Positions 37,513 to 47,832 are shown, counted from the stretch's first letter. The stretch is 64,000 bases of DNA from Arthrobacter glacialis (GCF_002909445.1 NZ_PPXC01000009.1:123530-187529), one strand, 5' to 3'. Program-made: numbers and translations. The notes: generated from the letters alone by a model not told the origin.

Positions 37513-37995
37513 CTACTCCTCTGCAGGCCCCGGCACGAAGAACGTGGTGGATGCCAGCCGTGTCTGGTCCATGAGCACGATCCACTCGTAAGTGGCCCCC
37601 ACGTGGAGCGGCAGACCGCTGGGGAAATTGAGCACGATGTTTGAGTTTCCGGGGAACCCCATGGGCGGCTCCTGCAGGTGGGCGGCGTTCGCGGGCCTGA
37701 AATCCACGTCCTGGCTAAAGCGCATGGTGTTGGTTCCGTCGGGCCCGGTAATTGTCACGGGCTGGCCGTCGGTGTCCACCAGAAGCACCTCCACGGAGGC
37801 CGAGGTGTCCTCAAACTGCGGAATGTTGACGGTGACATTCACAAACACGGCAAATGGAGCCGAGAGCCCGCTCTCCGGGTCGAAACCAAGAAACTGAATC
37901 CCGCCGCCAATGATATTGACCTTCCCCGCCGCATCAACGTTGACAAAGTCGGCGATCAAAATGGTGCCGTTGGCCGCACTTGAACTCTCACTCAT
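37513..37995 (-). CDS. Small conserved beta-rich protein (DUF6941-like, tentative)
   Basis: The 160-residue protein starts MSESSSAANGTILIADFVNV and contains a series of beta-strand-like stretches (GKVNIIGGGIQFLGF, VEVLLVDTDGQPV, SNIVLNFPSGLPL, YEWIVLMD). No catalytic motif, signal peptide or membrane segment is seen. The DUF6941 name is offered from memory only. It is a single gene with AGGGAG-like sequence upstream of the ATG. Confidence 0.65.
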   Translation of the reverse strand: MSESSSAANGTILIADFVNVDAAGKVNIIGGGIQFLGFDPESGLSAPFAVFVNVTVNIPQFEDTSASVEVLLVDTDGQPVTITGPDGTNTMRFSQDVDFRPANAAHLQEPPMGFPGNSNIVLNFPSGLPLHVGATYEWIVLMDQTRLASTTFFVPGPAEE

Positions 37996-38171
37996 GCGGA
38001 AGTCTCCCTAGCGTTCGTCAAAAATGCCGTGCTGCCTGTGGCGGCGCATCGTGCCTTAACCATAGCCACCCTCAAGGATTCCCCTGCGTTGGAGCACGAC
38101 GCCGGGCCCTCGCCTTGGCAGGGCCGCTCACCGAATTTTCGAGGGCCGGCTTTCGTTTAAGGAGTCAGAAG

Positions 38172-38498
38172 TTGGTCGCGTACTCAAAGCCACACTTGCC
38201 GTACGACGAACAGCTGAAATTGATGGCCTCCCGTGGGATGGCATATTCCGATCGCGGTACCGCCTGGCGGGCGCTCCGGCGCATTGGTTGCTACCGGCTG
38301 TTCGCTTATACCTACACGCTACGGGCCCCAGTTTCAGGTGCCGAGCCAGGGCCGAGCAAGACGCGTTCAGATCAGTTCGTCGGCGGAGCATCGTTTGACG
38401 ATGTCCTCAAGCTCTATGAGTTTGACCGAAAGCTTGGCCTTTGTCTGCTGGAAGGTCTTGAATCTCTCGAAGTTGGATTGGCCGTCCACATTGGCTAA
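38172..38498 (+). pseudogene. Abi_2 (AbiD/AbiF-type) abortive-infection gene remnant
   Basis: From a TTG at 38172 (AAGGAG upstream) the frame encodes 108 residues. These match the N-terminal part of Abi_2 proteins: KPHLPYDEQLKLMASRGM, LRRIGCYRLFAYTYTLR, VLKLYEFDRKLGLCLLEGLE and then VGLAVHIG followed at once by a stop. Full-length members are about 300 residues and carry their RxxxxH motif in the missing part. The next 60 bp in any frame do not restore the family sequence, so this is a truncated remnant. A large hairpin follows. Confidence 0.7.
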
Positions 38499-38557
38499 AC
38501 GGTTGGCTCAAGTCACTCAGCGTGCTGAGGAACCGCCAGACCCACCACGACGGCGGC

Positions 38558-38616
38558 CGCGCCCGTCCCCGCTTTTCGCGCCCGTGGGACGGGGGCGAAA
38601 AGCGGGGACAGGCGCG
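38558..38616. repeat. 59-nt intergenic hairpin
   Basis: Arms 38558-38585 and 38589-38616 are complementary over 28 bp with two mismatches around a GGG loop. The core GTCCCCGCTTTTCGC is perfectly paired. It lies between the Abi_2 remnant and the 3' end of the GH95 gene and could terminate either transcript. Confidence 0.8.
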
Positions 38617-38660
38617 ACCGGGAGAGTATCAACGCCCGTCGGCTGGCGGAGCGCTTTGAT

Positions 38661-41600
38661 TTAGCTGGGTGAGAACGGCTTGGTCTTGTGGCCCGGCTTG
38701 GTGGGCTTGACCTTGTAGTCCTTGCCGTTCATGGCGATGGTGATATTTCCCTGGTTCAGGGACTTGTCGCCAATGACCACAACCTCGGTCACCTTCCCGT
38801 CCTTCCACATGCAGTTCAGCTCGTACCCGCCGCGGGCGCGCAGGCCCTTGAAGGAGCCGTCCTTCCAGCCCGCCGGGAGGGCGGGCAGGAGCTCGATCTT
38901 TCCGGTGTGGCTCTGGATCAGCATTTCCGCCACGCCGCCGGTGATGCCCAGGTTGCCATCAATCTGGAACGGCGTGTGGGTGGTGAACATGTTGGGCATC
39001 GTGTTGAAGCGCAGCAGCCCGCGGAGCATGTACTGGGCACGCTCGGCATCGCCCAGGCGGGCGAACAGGCCAACACGCCACGGCCAGGTCCAGGAGCGGC
39101 GGCTGTCGCCGGAGACCGAACCTTCGGTGAACGGCACACCTTCGCGTTCACCACAGCGGGCCTTGAGCGAAACCAGTGCTGCGGCCGCCAGCTCGGGGTT
39201 TTCCTTGAGGTTGATCTGGCGCCCGGGGAACACGGCGAACAGGTGCGAGGTGTGGCGGTGGATGTCCGTGGGGTCGTCACGGTCCGCCTGCCATTCCTGC
39301 AGCTGGCCCCACTTGCCGATCTTGTTGGGGGCTAGGCGGGACTGCATGTCCTTGACCTTGTCCCGGTAGGCGGGGTCGGCCTCGGGTGCTTCGAGTTCCA
39401 GGGCGGCATCCTCGCAGTCCGTGTAGTTCTGGAACAAGTCCCAGATGATCTGCTGGTCGTACATGACGCCGTCTTCGGTGGGGCCGTGCTCGGGCGACCA
39501 GCCCTTCGGGGACACCAGATTGCCGTTGGCGTCCTCCTTGAGGCGGTCCTCCCAGAAGTTGCAAATCTCCTTGAGCATGGGCAGGGCCGTCTCGCGAAGA
39601 TAGGCCACGTCCTGCGAGAAGGCCCAGTGCTCGTAGATGTGCTGGGCATACCAGGCACTGGAGACCACGTTCCATTCCCAGGAGTTGCCGCCGAAGATGC
39701 TCTGGCTGGTACGCGCCGTCCAGCCGCGGGTCTCGGCGCCGAAGGCGTTGCGGGTGGCCACGCGGCTGGGCACGGCCACCTGCTTCACATATTCCACCAG
39801 AGGCAGGTGGCTTTCGGACAGGTTGGTGGTTTCCGCGCCCCAGTAGTTCATCTGGACATTGATGTTGGTGTGGTAGTCGGAGGCCCACGGGGGAGTGTTG
39901 CTCTCGTTCCACACGCCCTGCAGGTTGGCGGGCAGCCCGCCCTGTCGTGAGGAGCCGAGCAGCAGGTAGCGGCCGTAGGCAAACAAGGTCTGCTCCAGGC
40001 TCGGGTCGTCCTGGCCCGCGCCGTAGGCCGCGAGCCGGAGGTCGGTGGGCACCTTGGCGACCGCATCCGGCGTCGTTCCCCAATCGACAGACACGCGCTG
40101 CATGAGCGCGGACAGCTCGCCCTGGTGTTCGTCCCGCAATTCCTTGTAGCTGCGGCGGCCCGCGGCGGCAATCGCGGCGGTGATGCGGGGCTCGGGGTCG
40201 GTGCTGCGCCAGCCGGCCGCGGCGTCCATCTTGTAGTTGGTGCGCGCATCGAGGATGACCGTCATGAACGAGGCGCCGGCGACGCGCAGGGTGGCTCCCT
40301 CGCCGGTGACCTCGCCGTCCGTGTCGACGATGCTCAGGGTTGCCGCGTGCTTGAGCTTGTTGGCCATTTCGCCGGAGAAGCGCACCGACTTCGTGGCGGG
40401 GTCGGTGGTGGTGGTGACACCGGCCTGTCCGGAGGTGATGCCCACAGTGCCGCTGAGCCCGCCGGGGCGCTCAGTTTCGTAGCGGAGCACGATCACGTCG
40501 GCGAGCTTGCTGGCGAAACCTTCACGAAGCACGCGGTTGCCGTTGGTGCCAAACTGGGTCAGGTGGAGGCCGATCGAGGGGTCCAGTGCGCGCCTATAGT
40601 CGGCCACGGCCGAGGTGGCCCGGGAATCGAAACCGTTGCCCAGCAGGACCACTTCCGCGATGCGCAGGTGTGGGGCGGTGCCGCGCAGGGTGAGTCGGTA
40701 GGAGCTGTAGGCCTTGCCGGTCAGGGCGAAGCTGGCGGTTTGGCCGCGCGCGGCAAAAGGTGCGCCGGGCGAGCGGCTGTCCAGGGCCGTCCAGCTGCGT
40801 CGGTCTGTGGAGCCTTCCAACACCCAGGCGGTGGGGTCTTCGCCGGCGTTGTCCGCGGCCGAGGTCAGTGCGTAGGAGGTCAGTGCCACGGCCTTGCCCA
40901 GATCGGCCTGCCATACGACGCCGGATCCCGGCTTGGCTGCCACCCAGGCAGTTGCGGCGGAGCCGTCAAGGGTGCGCAGGATGTCGCTTCCGGTGCCGTC
41001 GCCGTCGGAATGGCCGGTGGGGGAGGAGACGTAGAGGGCTGACTGTGCCCCCATGCTGACGCCTCCCAGGGAGATCTCGGAGACCTGGAAGTGGCTGACA
41101 CCGGCCTTGGGGGAGAAATCGAACTTGTAGAAGTGGTACGCGGTGGTGTTGGCGGCCGTGAATTCCTTGGCCTGTTTCCGGTTCTCGAACGGGCCCTGCT
41201 CGCGGCTGTCCAGGGCTGTCCAGGTGGTTCCGTCCTGGGAACCGGAGAAGGTCCATTTCTGGGGGTCGCGGGCGGGGACGTCGTTGGCGCTGGTGATGGT
41301 GTACCGGGAAACCACGACGGCGCTGGAGAGCTTCATCTGCCAGGTCACGGTGGAAGACGGGCCGTCGATGCACCACTTGGTGCCGGTGTTGTTGTCGACG
41401 GAGGCGTCCACGTCCTCGGCGCCCCAGATCTTGTAGGGACCGCCCGGCGCGGTGACCACGGGCGGGGCGGCCTGTTCGCCGAGGGTGACGACCACGTTGC
41501 CGAAATTACGGTAGGAGCCAAAGCCCGTGACGCTTGTGTCGTAGGCGCCGTCCGGCTGGCCGGCCAGGGCGTTGTCGTAGTTGTTGACGCCGCCCCAGAG

Positions 41601-41882
41601 GCTTTCTTCGTTGAACTGGATCCGGTCGCGGGTGGGTTCGCCGTAGAACATGGCGCCGAGGCGGCCGTTGCCCACGGGAAGTGCCCCTGACTCCCAGACC
41701 GTGGCGGGCTGCTGGTACCAGAGTGCGTGGGTGGACAGTGCCGGGTGCGGTGCCAGGATCGTGGTCTGCTGGGCGGGTGCGGCCGAGGCGCCGCGGGCGA
41801 TCAGCTGCGTGGCCAGGGGCGTGAGCGCCAGTGCCCCGCCTAGTTTGAGGAAGCTGCGACGGCTGGGTGATGCGAACGACAT
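38661..41882 (-). CDS. Tat-exported alpha-L-fucosidase-type glycoside hydrolase, family 95, with discoidin modules
   Basis: This 1073-residue secreted enzyme begins with a twin-arginine signal (SRRSFLKLGGALALTPLA). The GH95 N-terminal beta domain starts at residue about 50 (PVGNGRLGAMFYGEP, IQFNEESLWGG). It is interrupted at about 135-415 by two discoidin-like (F5/8 type C) repeats, each with a TAxDSR motif. The domain then resumes, and the catalytic barrel carries NVQMNYWGAETTNL and RHTSHLFAVFPGRQI. Relatives release alpha-1,2-fucose or alpha-L-galactose by inversion. The insertion would give substrate attachment. A perfect palindrome upstream suggests LacI-type control. Confidence 0.88.
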   Translation of the reverse strand: MSFASPSRRSFLKLGGALALTPLATQLIARGASAAPAQQTTILAPHPALSTHALWYQQPATVWESGALPVGNGRLGAMFYGEPTRDRIQFNEESLWGGVNNYDNALAGQPDGAYDTSVTGFGSYRNFGNVVVTLGEQAAPPVVTAPGGPYKIWGAEDVDASVDNNTGTKWCIDGPSSTVTWQMKLSSAVVVSRYTITSANDVPARDPQKWTFSGSQDGTTWTALDSREQGPFENRKQAKEFTAANTTAYHFYKFDFSPKAGVSHFQVSEISLGGVSMGAQSALYVSSPTGHSDGDGTGSDILRTLDGSAATAWVAAKPGSGVVWQADLGKAVALTSYALTSAADNAGEDPTAWVLEGSTDRRSWTALDSRSPGAPFAARGQTASFALTGKAYSSYRLTLRGTAPHLRIAEVVLLGNGFDSRATSAVADYRRALDPSIGLHLTQFGTNGNRVLREGFASKLADVIVLRYETERPGGLSGTVGITSGQAGVTTTTDPATKSVRFSGEMANKLKHAATLSIVDTDGEVTGEGATLRVAGASFMTVILDARTNYKMDAAAGWRSTDPEPRITAAIAAAGRRSYKELRDEHQGELSALMQRVSVDWGTTPDAVAKVPTDLRLAAYGAGQDDPSLEQTLFAYGRYLLLGSSRQGGLPANLQGVWNESNTPPWASDYHTNINVQMNYWGAETTNLSESHLPLVEYVKQVAVPSRVATRNAFGAETRGWTARTSQSIFGGNSWEWNVVSSAWYAQHIYEHWAFSQDVAYLRETALPMLKEICNFWEDRLKEDANGNLVSPKGWSPEHGPTEDGVMYDQQIIWDLFQNYTDCEDAALELEAPEADPAYRDKVKDMQSRLAPNKIGKWGQLQEWQADRDDPTDIHRHTSHLFAVFPGRQINLKENPELAAAALVSLKARCGEREGVPFTEGSVSGDSRRSWTWPWRVGLFARLGDAERAQYMLRGLLRFNTMPNMFTTHTPFQIDGNLGITGGVAEMLIQSHTGKIELLPALPAGWKDGSFKGLRARGGYELNCMWKDGKVTEVVVIGDKSLNQGNITIAMNGKDYKVKPTKPGHKTKPFSPS

Positions 41883-42627
41883 GTAAACTCCTGAGCTGCA
41901 CTGGTCTGGTGTTTGTAGCGCCTATTGTGCAGGAAATCGATTTCCCGTGCGCTTTTAGGGTAGTTTTCCATCACTAACATCCGATGTATACAGCTTTTGG
42001 GGGATTGGTCCGAATGGCTAGGCGCTGCCAGCAATGTGTCTGTCTAGGTCGACAATCGCGTAGTTGAAATGGCTGGAGCCAAAGTTCGAGTTGTCGATCA
42101 AGCCTCCCGCCGGATAGAAACGGGCATGCCAAGCTCGCATCCAATAGGCGTGGTGACCGGGTTACGAGACAAGCATTCTTTCGAGCGTCGGAGCGAGCGT
42201 CGATCCAACCGCCCGCACTGCTGCATCGCCTCTCTGCTTGCATCAACTGACGGCAGGACCGTCTCTGAACACTGAGCATTGCCCTGTCTGACACGTTTCA
42301 CCGTGAACAACTTGGATGGGCAAGTCACTAGACGCTACCGGGTGTCGAACAATCAGATATCTAAGCGGGAACCAGCGTCCGAGCATGACACGACCCCAGC
42401 ACCGGTAAATGTCAGACCCAGGTGAGAGGATGGCAACTGTGATTCGAACTACGGTCTTGAAACGATTGGGACTTATCGAGACGTGCATGGCGCCAACCCT
42501 GCGCTCCGAGTGTGACCAAGGGAATTGTGCAAAATTCGCAACACGTCGGCTGACAAGATAAGATAATTGAATAGGATTTGGAAAATTGGATATCTTTTGA
42601 TATTTAGCGAGAAGTGGATATAGACAA
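41883..42627. other. 745-bp intergenic region marking the left edge of the AT-rich defence island
   Basis: Apart from the GH95 promoter region (palindrome at 41932-41945), no gene can be supported. Short open frames on both strands lack start signals and family patterns. Base composition drops visibly after about 42430-42540, and from there the sequence has the AT-rich style of the defence genes. No direct repeat or tRNA end was found that would mark an integration site. Confidence 0.6.
41932..41945. promoter_or_regulatory. LacI-type palindromic operator upstream of GH95
   Basis: GGAAATCGATTTCC is a perfect 14-bp palindrome with a central CG, as usual for LacI-family operators. It lies 50 bp upstream of the GH95 ATG. 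No LacI gene is in the window, so the regulator would be encoded elsewhere. Confidence 0.65.
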
Positions 42628-43974
42628 ATGGACACGACCCACGACGTGGACAGCGAGCCTTTTGATGCCACAGAATCGATCAGCGCCGATCAACCTACTT
42701 TCAAATTTATCGATTTGTTTGCTGGTCTTGGGGGATTCCACACAGCTCTGGCTCGAATGGGTGGGAAAGCGGTATTTGCAGCCGAATGGGTGAAAGAACT
42801 CAGTGAACTGTATGAGACCAACTATGGCCTAAAACCAAAAGGTGACATATCCAAAATTGACCCAATCACCATTCCTGATCATGACGTCCTAGCGGCGGGT
42901 TTTCCCTGCCAACCATTCTCCAAGGCCGGTGAGCAGCTTGGATTCGAACACACAGAACAAGGTCAGCTATTCTTCAAAGTCGTGGCAATTCTCAAGGAGA
43001 AAAAACCAAAATGGTTTATCTTGGAGAATGTGCCAAATATCATAAAGCATAAAGACGGCAAGACTCTAGAGAAGATTCTCGATATTCTAGAAAATGATCT
43101 TGAATACACTGTAAAGATACAAAAGCTTTCACCCCATCAATTCGGCATCCCACAAATACGAGATCGAGTATACTTTGTTGGATCTTTGGCCGGACTTGAT
43201 AACTTTGCATGGCCAGAACCCACGAACGAACCTACAGACATTCGTAATGTGCTGGACGAAAACCCGACACAGACTCGTAGTCTGTCGCCTAACGTCCTCA
43301 ATTGTCTGGAAACATGGCAGGAATTTCTGAAGGCCTGCCCCAAAGAAACTGACCTCCCGTCATTTCCATTGTGGTCCATGGAATTTGGAGCCTCGTATCC
43401 ATTCGAAGATGAGACCCCGCACGCGCTCATCGAGGAACTCGGCGGAGAAGGCCTAAGCGAATACCTAGGCAGTTTTGGCCACCCACTTGCCGGCATGGAC
43501 TCTGCAATCGTGAGGAATCATCTGCCGAGTCACGCCCTGCGCCCTCAATACCAATTCCCCAAGTGGAAGAAAGATTTTATCAGGCAAAATCGGGACTTCT
43601 ACGCCCAGAATAAAGAGTGGATAGACCCATGGTTGCCCAAGATTCAAAAATTCCCCTCGAGTATGCAGAAATTGGAATGGAACGTTAAGGGTCACGAAAA
43701 AAATATCTGGGATTTTGTCATTCAATTTAGGGCATCCGGCGTACGCTTAAAACGAACGAGAACAGCTCCAAGCCTGATTGCGATGACCGACACTCAGGTT
43801 CCGATCATTGGATGGGAAAAGCGATATATGACGCCGTTAGAGTGCGCCAGATTGCAAAGCCTTGAATCAATACAATTGCCGAGTACCCCCACAGTGGCCT
43901 ACCGAGCGCTCGGAAACGCTGTCAATTCAAAAGTTGTTGAAAAAATTGCATCACGCCTGATACATCTAAACTGA
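42628..43974 (+). CDS. DNA cytosine-5 methyltransferase
   Basis: This 448-residue C5 methyltransferase carries the ordered motifs. They are I ([19 protein letters not shown]), IV with the catalytic cysteine ([12 protein letters not shown]), VI (ENVPNI), VIII ([10 protein letters not shown]) and X ([11 protein letters not shown]). The target-recognition region lies between about 230 and 370. It is the first gene of a tightly packed defence operon and would protect host DNA. Codon use is far more AT-rich than in the flanking genes, which indicates horizontal transfer. Recognition sequence unknown. The ribosome site before the ATG is weak. Confidence 0.95.
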   Translation: MDTTHDVDSEPFDATESISADQPTFKFIDLFAGLGGFHTALARMGGKAVFAAEWVKELSELYETNYGLKPKGDISKIDPITIPDHDVLAAGFPCQPFSKAGEQLGFEHTEQGQLFFKVVAILKEKKPKWFILENVPNIIKHKDGKTLEKILDILENDLEYTVKIQKLSPHQFGIPQIRDRVYFVGSLAGLDNFAWPEPTNEPTDIRNVLDENPTQTRSLSPNVLNCLETWQEFLKACPKETDLPSFPLWSMEFGASYPFEDETPHALIEELGGEGLSEYLGSFGHPLAGMDSAIVRNHLPSHALRPQYQFPKWKKDFIRQNRDFYAQNKEWIDPWLPKIQKFPSSMQKLEWNVKGHEKNIWDFVIQFRASGVRLKRTRTAPSLIAMTDTQVPIIGWEKRYMTPLECARLQSLESIQLPSTPTVAYRALGNAVNSKVVEKIASRLIHLN

Positions 43975-44000
43975 ACAATAACAGCAATAGGAGTCACCAC

Positions 44001-45590
44001 ATGATTCAGACGCTGGGGGACGTCGCCAATGACGCCACATCCATCGACATAAGACCTGAAGTAAATATACTTGGAGTTCTCAAGTATCTTAACTACAAGC
44101 CTTGGTACGCACTAGCCGAGTATGTCGATAATTCCATTGCGAGCTATCTAGCCATGAAAAATTTGACTTTGAACATTGAACCTCTTGCTATTGATATAGT
44201 AATTGAACCACATGATGGTGGATTCATATCGATCAAAGACAATGCTTACGGAATCTCCATCGCCGATTTTCCCCGTGCGTTCAAAGCAGCCGAAGTCCCA
44301 CCAGACACGACTGGACTATCAGAATTTGGTATGGGAATGAAGAGCGCGTCGTCCTGGTTTGCGCAGGAGTGGCGAGTACGGACTTCAACACTTGGAGACC
44401 CTCTTCTGAGGTCAGTTACCTTTGATTTAGATTCTATTGTTCAAAATAATACGGCAATTCTACCGATTCAGCTGGCTCCGGCTAGTCCCCATGCGCATTA
44501 CACGATAATAGAGCTAAGCAAGTTAAATCATGTCCCTCAAGGTCGAACGCTGACAAAAATAAGAACTCACCTGGCGAGTATCTACAGGAAATTCTTGCGC
44601 TCGGGCGATTTGACCTTGAAATTCAATGGCGAAAAGATTGCATTTCCAGAGGTTGAAGTACTTACTGCCAGAAAACACGATGAACCGAATGGTCCCGACC
44701 TGATTTGGCGAATCGATGATATCGAGGTCGAACTCAGCCCAGGTAAGAAGATTCGAGGATTTGTGGGAATCCGAGCTAAGGGAAGTACCTCTGAGGCCGG
44801 ATTTGCATTGTTCAGGCGTGGCAGGGTAATACAAGGTAGCCATGATGAGACCTACCGGCCGGTTGAAATTTTCGGTAGGTCAACAACCCATGTCTACCAG
44901 CGGTTGTTTGGTGAATTTGAATTTGAAGGTTTCGGTGTTAGTCACACAAAAGATGTTATCGACTGGATGGGATACGAAGATAGTTTCCTAGCAAGTCTTC
45001 GTGATGAGCTCCGGTCTCGCGATAAAAATATCCTGGAACAAGCGGCGAAATATAGGCACAAGTTTCTCGATATCGACGAACGCAGGAAGATAGAATCCGA
45101 TTCAAAGCTGGTGGCCTCTGTTGTAGAAAAGAATCTTGCCCATACGGTTAATTCGACGAGAGAAACTCCGGTCGATGTTGGCGCCCTTTCGGCAATGCTT
45201 GATGCTAGGCCCGTTGCTTTGAATTCTAATCTACAACCCGTAAATAGCACTTTTGAGGTGCGAACTAATGATGATATCTGGCGAGTCTCAATCGAAGCAG
45301 TGTTGGATGATTTGAACTCAGAGTGGATCGATATTGGATCGGCAGTCGCTGATGTCGATCCGGTGTCCGGAGAGCTACTGCGACGACTTCATGTCAGAAT
45401 ATCCTTTGCACATCCATTTGTCAGACGATTCAGTAGTCCTTCGGGCGACTCAAATCAAATCGTCCTGGCGATTGGGACGGCGATTGGTATAGCCGCTTCC
45501 CTAGGGCAGGAAGCAAACCTCAGACCTAAGGCTCTCGTTAGATTGCTTAATACTGTACTTTTGGGTTCCTTCACGATTCAAGGAGAATAG
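44001..45590 (+). CDS. MORC-type GHKL ATPase of a restriction system
   Basis: This 529-residue protein has an N-terminal GHKL (Hsp90/MutL/histidine-kinase) ATPase domain: N-box ALAEYVDNSIASYL, the G1 box KDNAYGIS, and the G2 box EFGMGMKSAS. A transducer-like domain follows, with FVGIRAKGSTSEAGFALFRRGRVI. Prokaryotic relatives in restriction-modification neighbourhoods are the likely ancestors of eukaryotic MORC proteins. Such ATPases are thought to clamp DNA or move it in loops. AGGAGT precedes the ATG, and the next start is one base after the stop. AT-rich like the other island genes. Confidence 0.88.
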   Translation: MIQTLGDVANDATSIDIRPEVNILGVLKYLNYKPWYALAEYVDNSIASYLAMKNLTLNIEPLAIDIVIEPHDGGFISIKDNAYGISIADFPRAFKAAEVPPDTTGLSEFGMGMKSASSWFAQEWRVRTSTLGDPLLRSVTFDLDSIVQNNTAILPIQLAPASPHAHYTIIELSKLNHVPQGRTLTKIRTHLASIYRKFLRSGDLTLKFNGEKIAFPEVEVLTARKHDEPNGPDLIWRIDDIEVELSPGKKIRGFVGIRAKGSTSEAGFALFRRGRVIQGSHDETYRPVEIFGRSTTHVYQRLFGEFEFEGFGVSHTKDVIDWMGYEDSFLASLRDELRSRDKNILEQAAKYRHKFLDIDERRKIESDSKLVASVVEKNLAHTVNSTRETPVDVGALSAMLDARPVALNSNLQPVNSTFEVRTNDDIWRVSIEAVLDDLNSEWIDIGSAVADVDPVSGELLRRLHVRISFAHPFVRRFSSPSGDSNQIVLAIGTAIGIAASLGQEANLRPKALVRLLNTVLLGSFTIQGE

Positions 45591-45591
45591 C

Positions 45592-47832
45592 ATGCCGACT
45601 GGTCCTGAAATGAGAATTTCACTCGCTGGAAATTCACCCACTGCCGCTGGCTGGTCGCCAAAACGAGGCCCCGTTATTGATCTGTTTGTGAATGACAAGA
45701 TTAGTTCTTCAAATGGTGGATTGAATCGAGAATCGCTCAATCGCGTGGTGGATGAGTCTTTGGATATTCTGGCCCATTGCGTGGACCCTTCAATTGAGGA
45801 GGCCAACCATGCTGTACTTGTAGTTGGCAACGTTCAATCAGGAAAAACGCTATCGTTCACTGCCTTATCGGCATTGGCGAGTGATAACGGCTATGGACTT
45901 GTAATAGTGCTGGCGGGCAGCACGAAAGACCTGGAAGCCCAATCAGAAGCCCGACTTGCCAATGATCTTGGCATAAACTCATTCCTTCGTAATTGGACTC
46001 ATTTTCCTCATCCATGCAGTGATGACTTGGCGGAGCTGCGGACCAAGATTGAGAACTGGAAAAGACATCGCAATGGTGACTCTATTCTAAAACAACCTTC
46101 TTTAATAATTACGGTTATAAAGAATCATAAGCGAATAGTTGACACAGCAGAAGTGCTTGGAAAACTGCGATCCGTCTTGAAGAATGTTCCTACACTCATT
46201 ATTGACGATGAAAGTGACCAGGCGAGTCTCAATACTAAGGCGAGGCAAAATCTCCTTACTGGTAAAACTGAAAAGAGTACAACATACGATTCAATCCTCG
46301 AATTGCGGAATGCCATCGCAAGTCATACATATGTGCAATACACGGCCACACCGCAAGCCAATCTACTGCTGACGGTAGGTGACGTATTGGATCCCTCATA
46401 CGTGAAAGTAATCTCGGCTGGTGATGCTTATACTGGCGGTGAGTATTTTTTTAGAGATCGGCTGAAAGAGTTAGTAATAGAGCTTCCGTCTGCGGATTTA
46501 TGTGATCCTAAGAGCATGCCGTTGGATGCACCCGATTCCTTGGCTCAAGCCCTACGGTTTTTCTTGTTAGGAGTCGCAGCAACTGTTTTGAGCAAGGATG
46601 CGCATCGATCAATGATGATTCAGGCATCCCAGGACACCGATCCACACCGGACTTATGGGCGTTGGGTAGAGGGCATGCTCAGTGTTTGGCCGCTGCTATT
46701 ACAGGACCAACACGAAAATGAATTGCGGGATGATTTTCTTGTTTCCTATAACTCCCTGAAAGAAACTCACAATGGGCTTCCTGAATTCCGAGTTCTTATG
46801 GAAGTAATGCCGGAGGTGTGTCGTGAGATTCAAATCAGAGTCGTAAACTCAAAGGCCGATGGTAGGAAGATTGACTGGGATAGTCACCCGTATTGGATTC
46901 TTGTGGGTGGAATGAAGCTGGATCGTGGGTTTACAGTGGAAGGGCTAACTGTCACCTATATGCCGCGTCGTCTAGCTGATAACGCCGACACAATTCAGCA
47001 GCGGGCACGCTTCTTTGGATACAGGGAAGCATACGCAGGTCTTTGCAGAATATTTCTGCTTAAGGATTCGATCCGCGCCTTCACGGACTACGTTGATGAT
47101 GAAATTCAGTTGCGGAATGACTTGATGGAGGTTCCGAATGGTTCATTAAAGGAGTGGAAGAGAAAATTTCTTTTGAGCAAGTCACTCAAGAGTCTGACGC
47201 GCAGTAATATCGTGGGTCGAAAGTCCGTATCAAGAATATCGTTGGACGCAGGTTGGATAAGCTTGAAATATTTGGATACACCGTCCAATATTGCTTCAAA
47301 TAATGCGACAATACTGGATTTTGTCGACAAGGCCAGTGCGCATTTTGGTCCGCGAGAAATTATGCATGATGGTGAGGTCTATGTTGATCGTCGTCGAATC
47401 GAAATACGTAATACCTACTTAACGGTGCATGACGCGGAAATCGTCCGATCGCTTCTTCTTGATTTATCTTTGTCCGAAATTATCGATAGAACGCTAGTTA
47501 CCGCGCTATGCATGCAATTAGATGTCTTGATGGGATCCGCTGGCGTCATTGATATTGTTATGATGAACAATTTGAATACCAAGGGTCAGAAGGGCCGGAC
47601 GGGACAGAATGTTCGGACTAATATGTTTATTGGTCGAAATCCACAAACTGCCTCATCGATTGAAGAACTGAACTATTCTGGAGACAGGACGTTCTTCGCT
47701 TCGGACCGATTGACTATACAAGTCAGGAATCAACTAATAAAAGACTTTGGCGACAGTACGAACGCCGTTTATTGGCTGTCTTTCCACCTTCCTGATTCTG
47801 TATTAAGTGATTTTATCGTGGAGTCGCTGTGA
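45592..47832 (+). CDS. Z1-domain protein (SF2-helicase-like) of a restriction system
   Basis: This 746-residue protein has a helicase-like P-loop (VGNVQSGKTLSF; residues about 84-95) and a Walker B-type motif (LIIDDESDQAS; about 200). Its Z1 domain is in the middle (LVGGMKLDRGFTVEGLTVTYMPR, IQQRARFFGYREAY). Z1 proteins are known almost only from operons with MORC-type ATPases, methyltransferases and PD-(D/E)XK proteins, where they are assumed to be the ATP-driven restriction motor. AAGGAG precedes the ATG. The last four bases overlap the next gene. Confidence 0.9.
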   Translation: MPTGPEMRISLAGNSPTAAGWSPKRGPVIDLFVNDKISSSNGGLNRESLNRVVDESLDILAHCVDPSIEEANHAVLVVGNVQSGKTLSFTALSALASDNGYGLVIVLAGSTKDLEAQSEARLANDLGINSFLRNWTHFPHPCSDDLAELRTKIENWKRHRNGDSILKQPSLIITVIKNHKRIVDTAEVLGKLRSVLKNVPTLIIDDESDQASLNTKARQNLLTGKTEKSTTYDSILELRNAIASHTYVQYTATPQANLLLTVGDVLDPSYVKVISAGDAYTGGEYFFRDRLKELVIELPSADLCDPKSMPLDAPDSLAQALRFFLLGVAATVLSKDAHRSMMIQASQDTDPHRTYGRWVEGMLSVWPLLLQDQHENELRDDFLVSYNSLKETHNGLPEFRVLMEVMPEVCREIQIRVVNSKADGRKIDWDSHPYWILVGGMKLDRGFTVEGLTVTYMPRRLADNADTIQQRARFFGYREAYAGLCRIFLLKDSIRAFTDYVDDEIQLRNDLMEVPNGSLKEWKRKFLLSKSLKSLTRSNIVGRKSVSRISLDAGWISLKYLDTPSNIASNNATILDFVDKASAHFGPREIMHDGEVYVDRRRIEIRNTYLTVHDAEIVRSLLLDLSLSEIIDRTLVTALCMQLDVLMGSAGVIDIVMMNNLNTKGQKGRTGQNVRTNMFIGRNPQTASSIEELNYSGDRTFFASDRLTIQVRNQLIKDFGDSTNAVYWLSFHLPDSVLSDFIVESL

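Noticed and set aside
41883-42627. Short frames and a possible tRNA or attachment site at the left edge of the AT-rich island
   Set aside because: No tRNA-like cloverleaf or matching direct repeat at the right edge could be found by eye.
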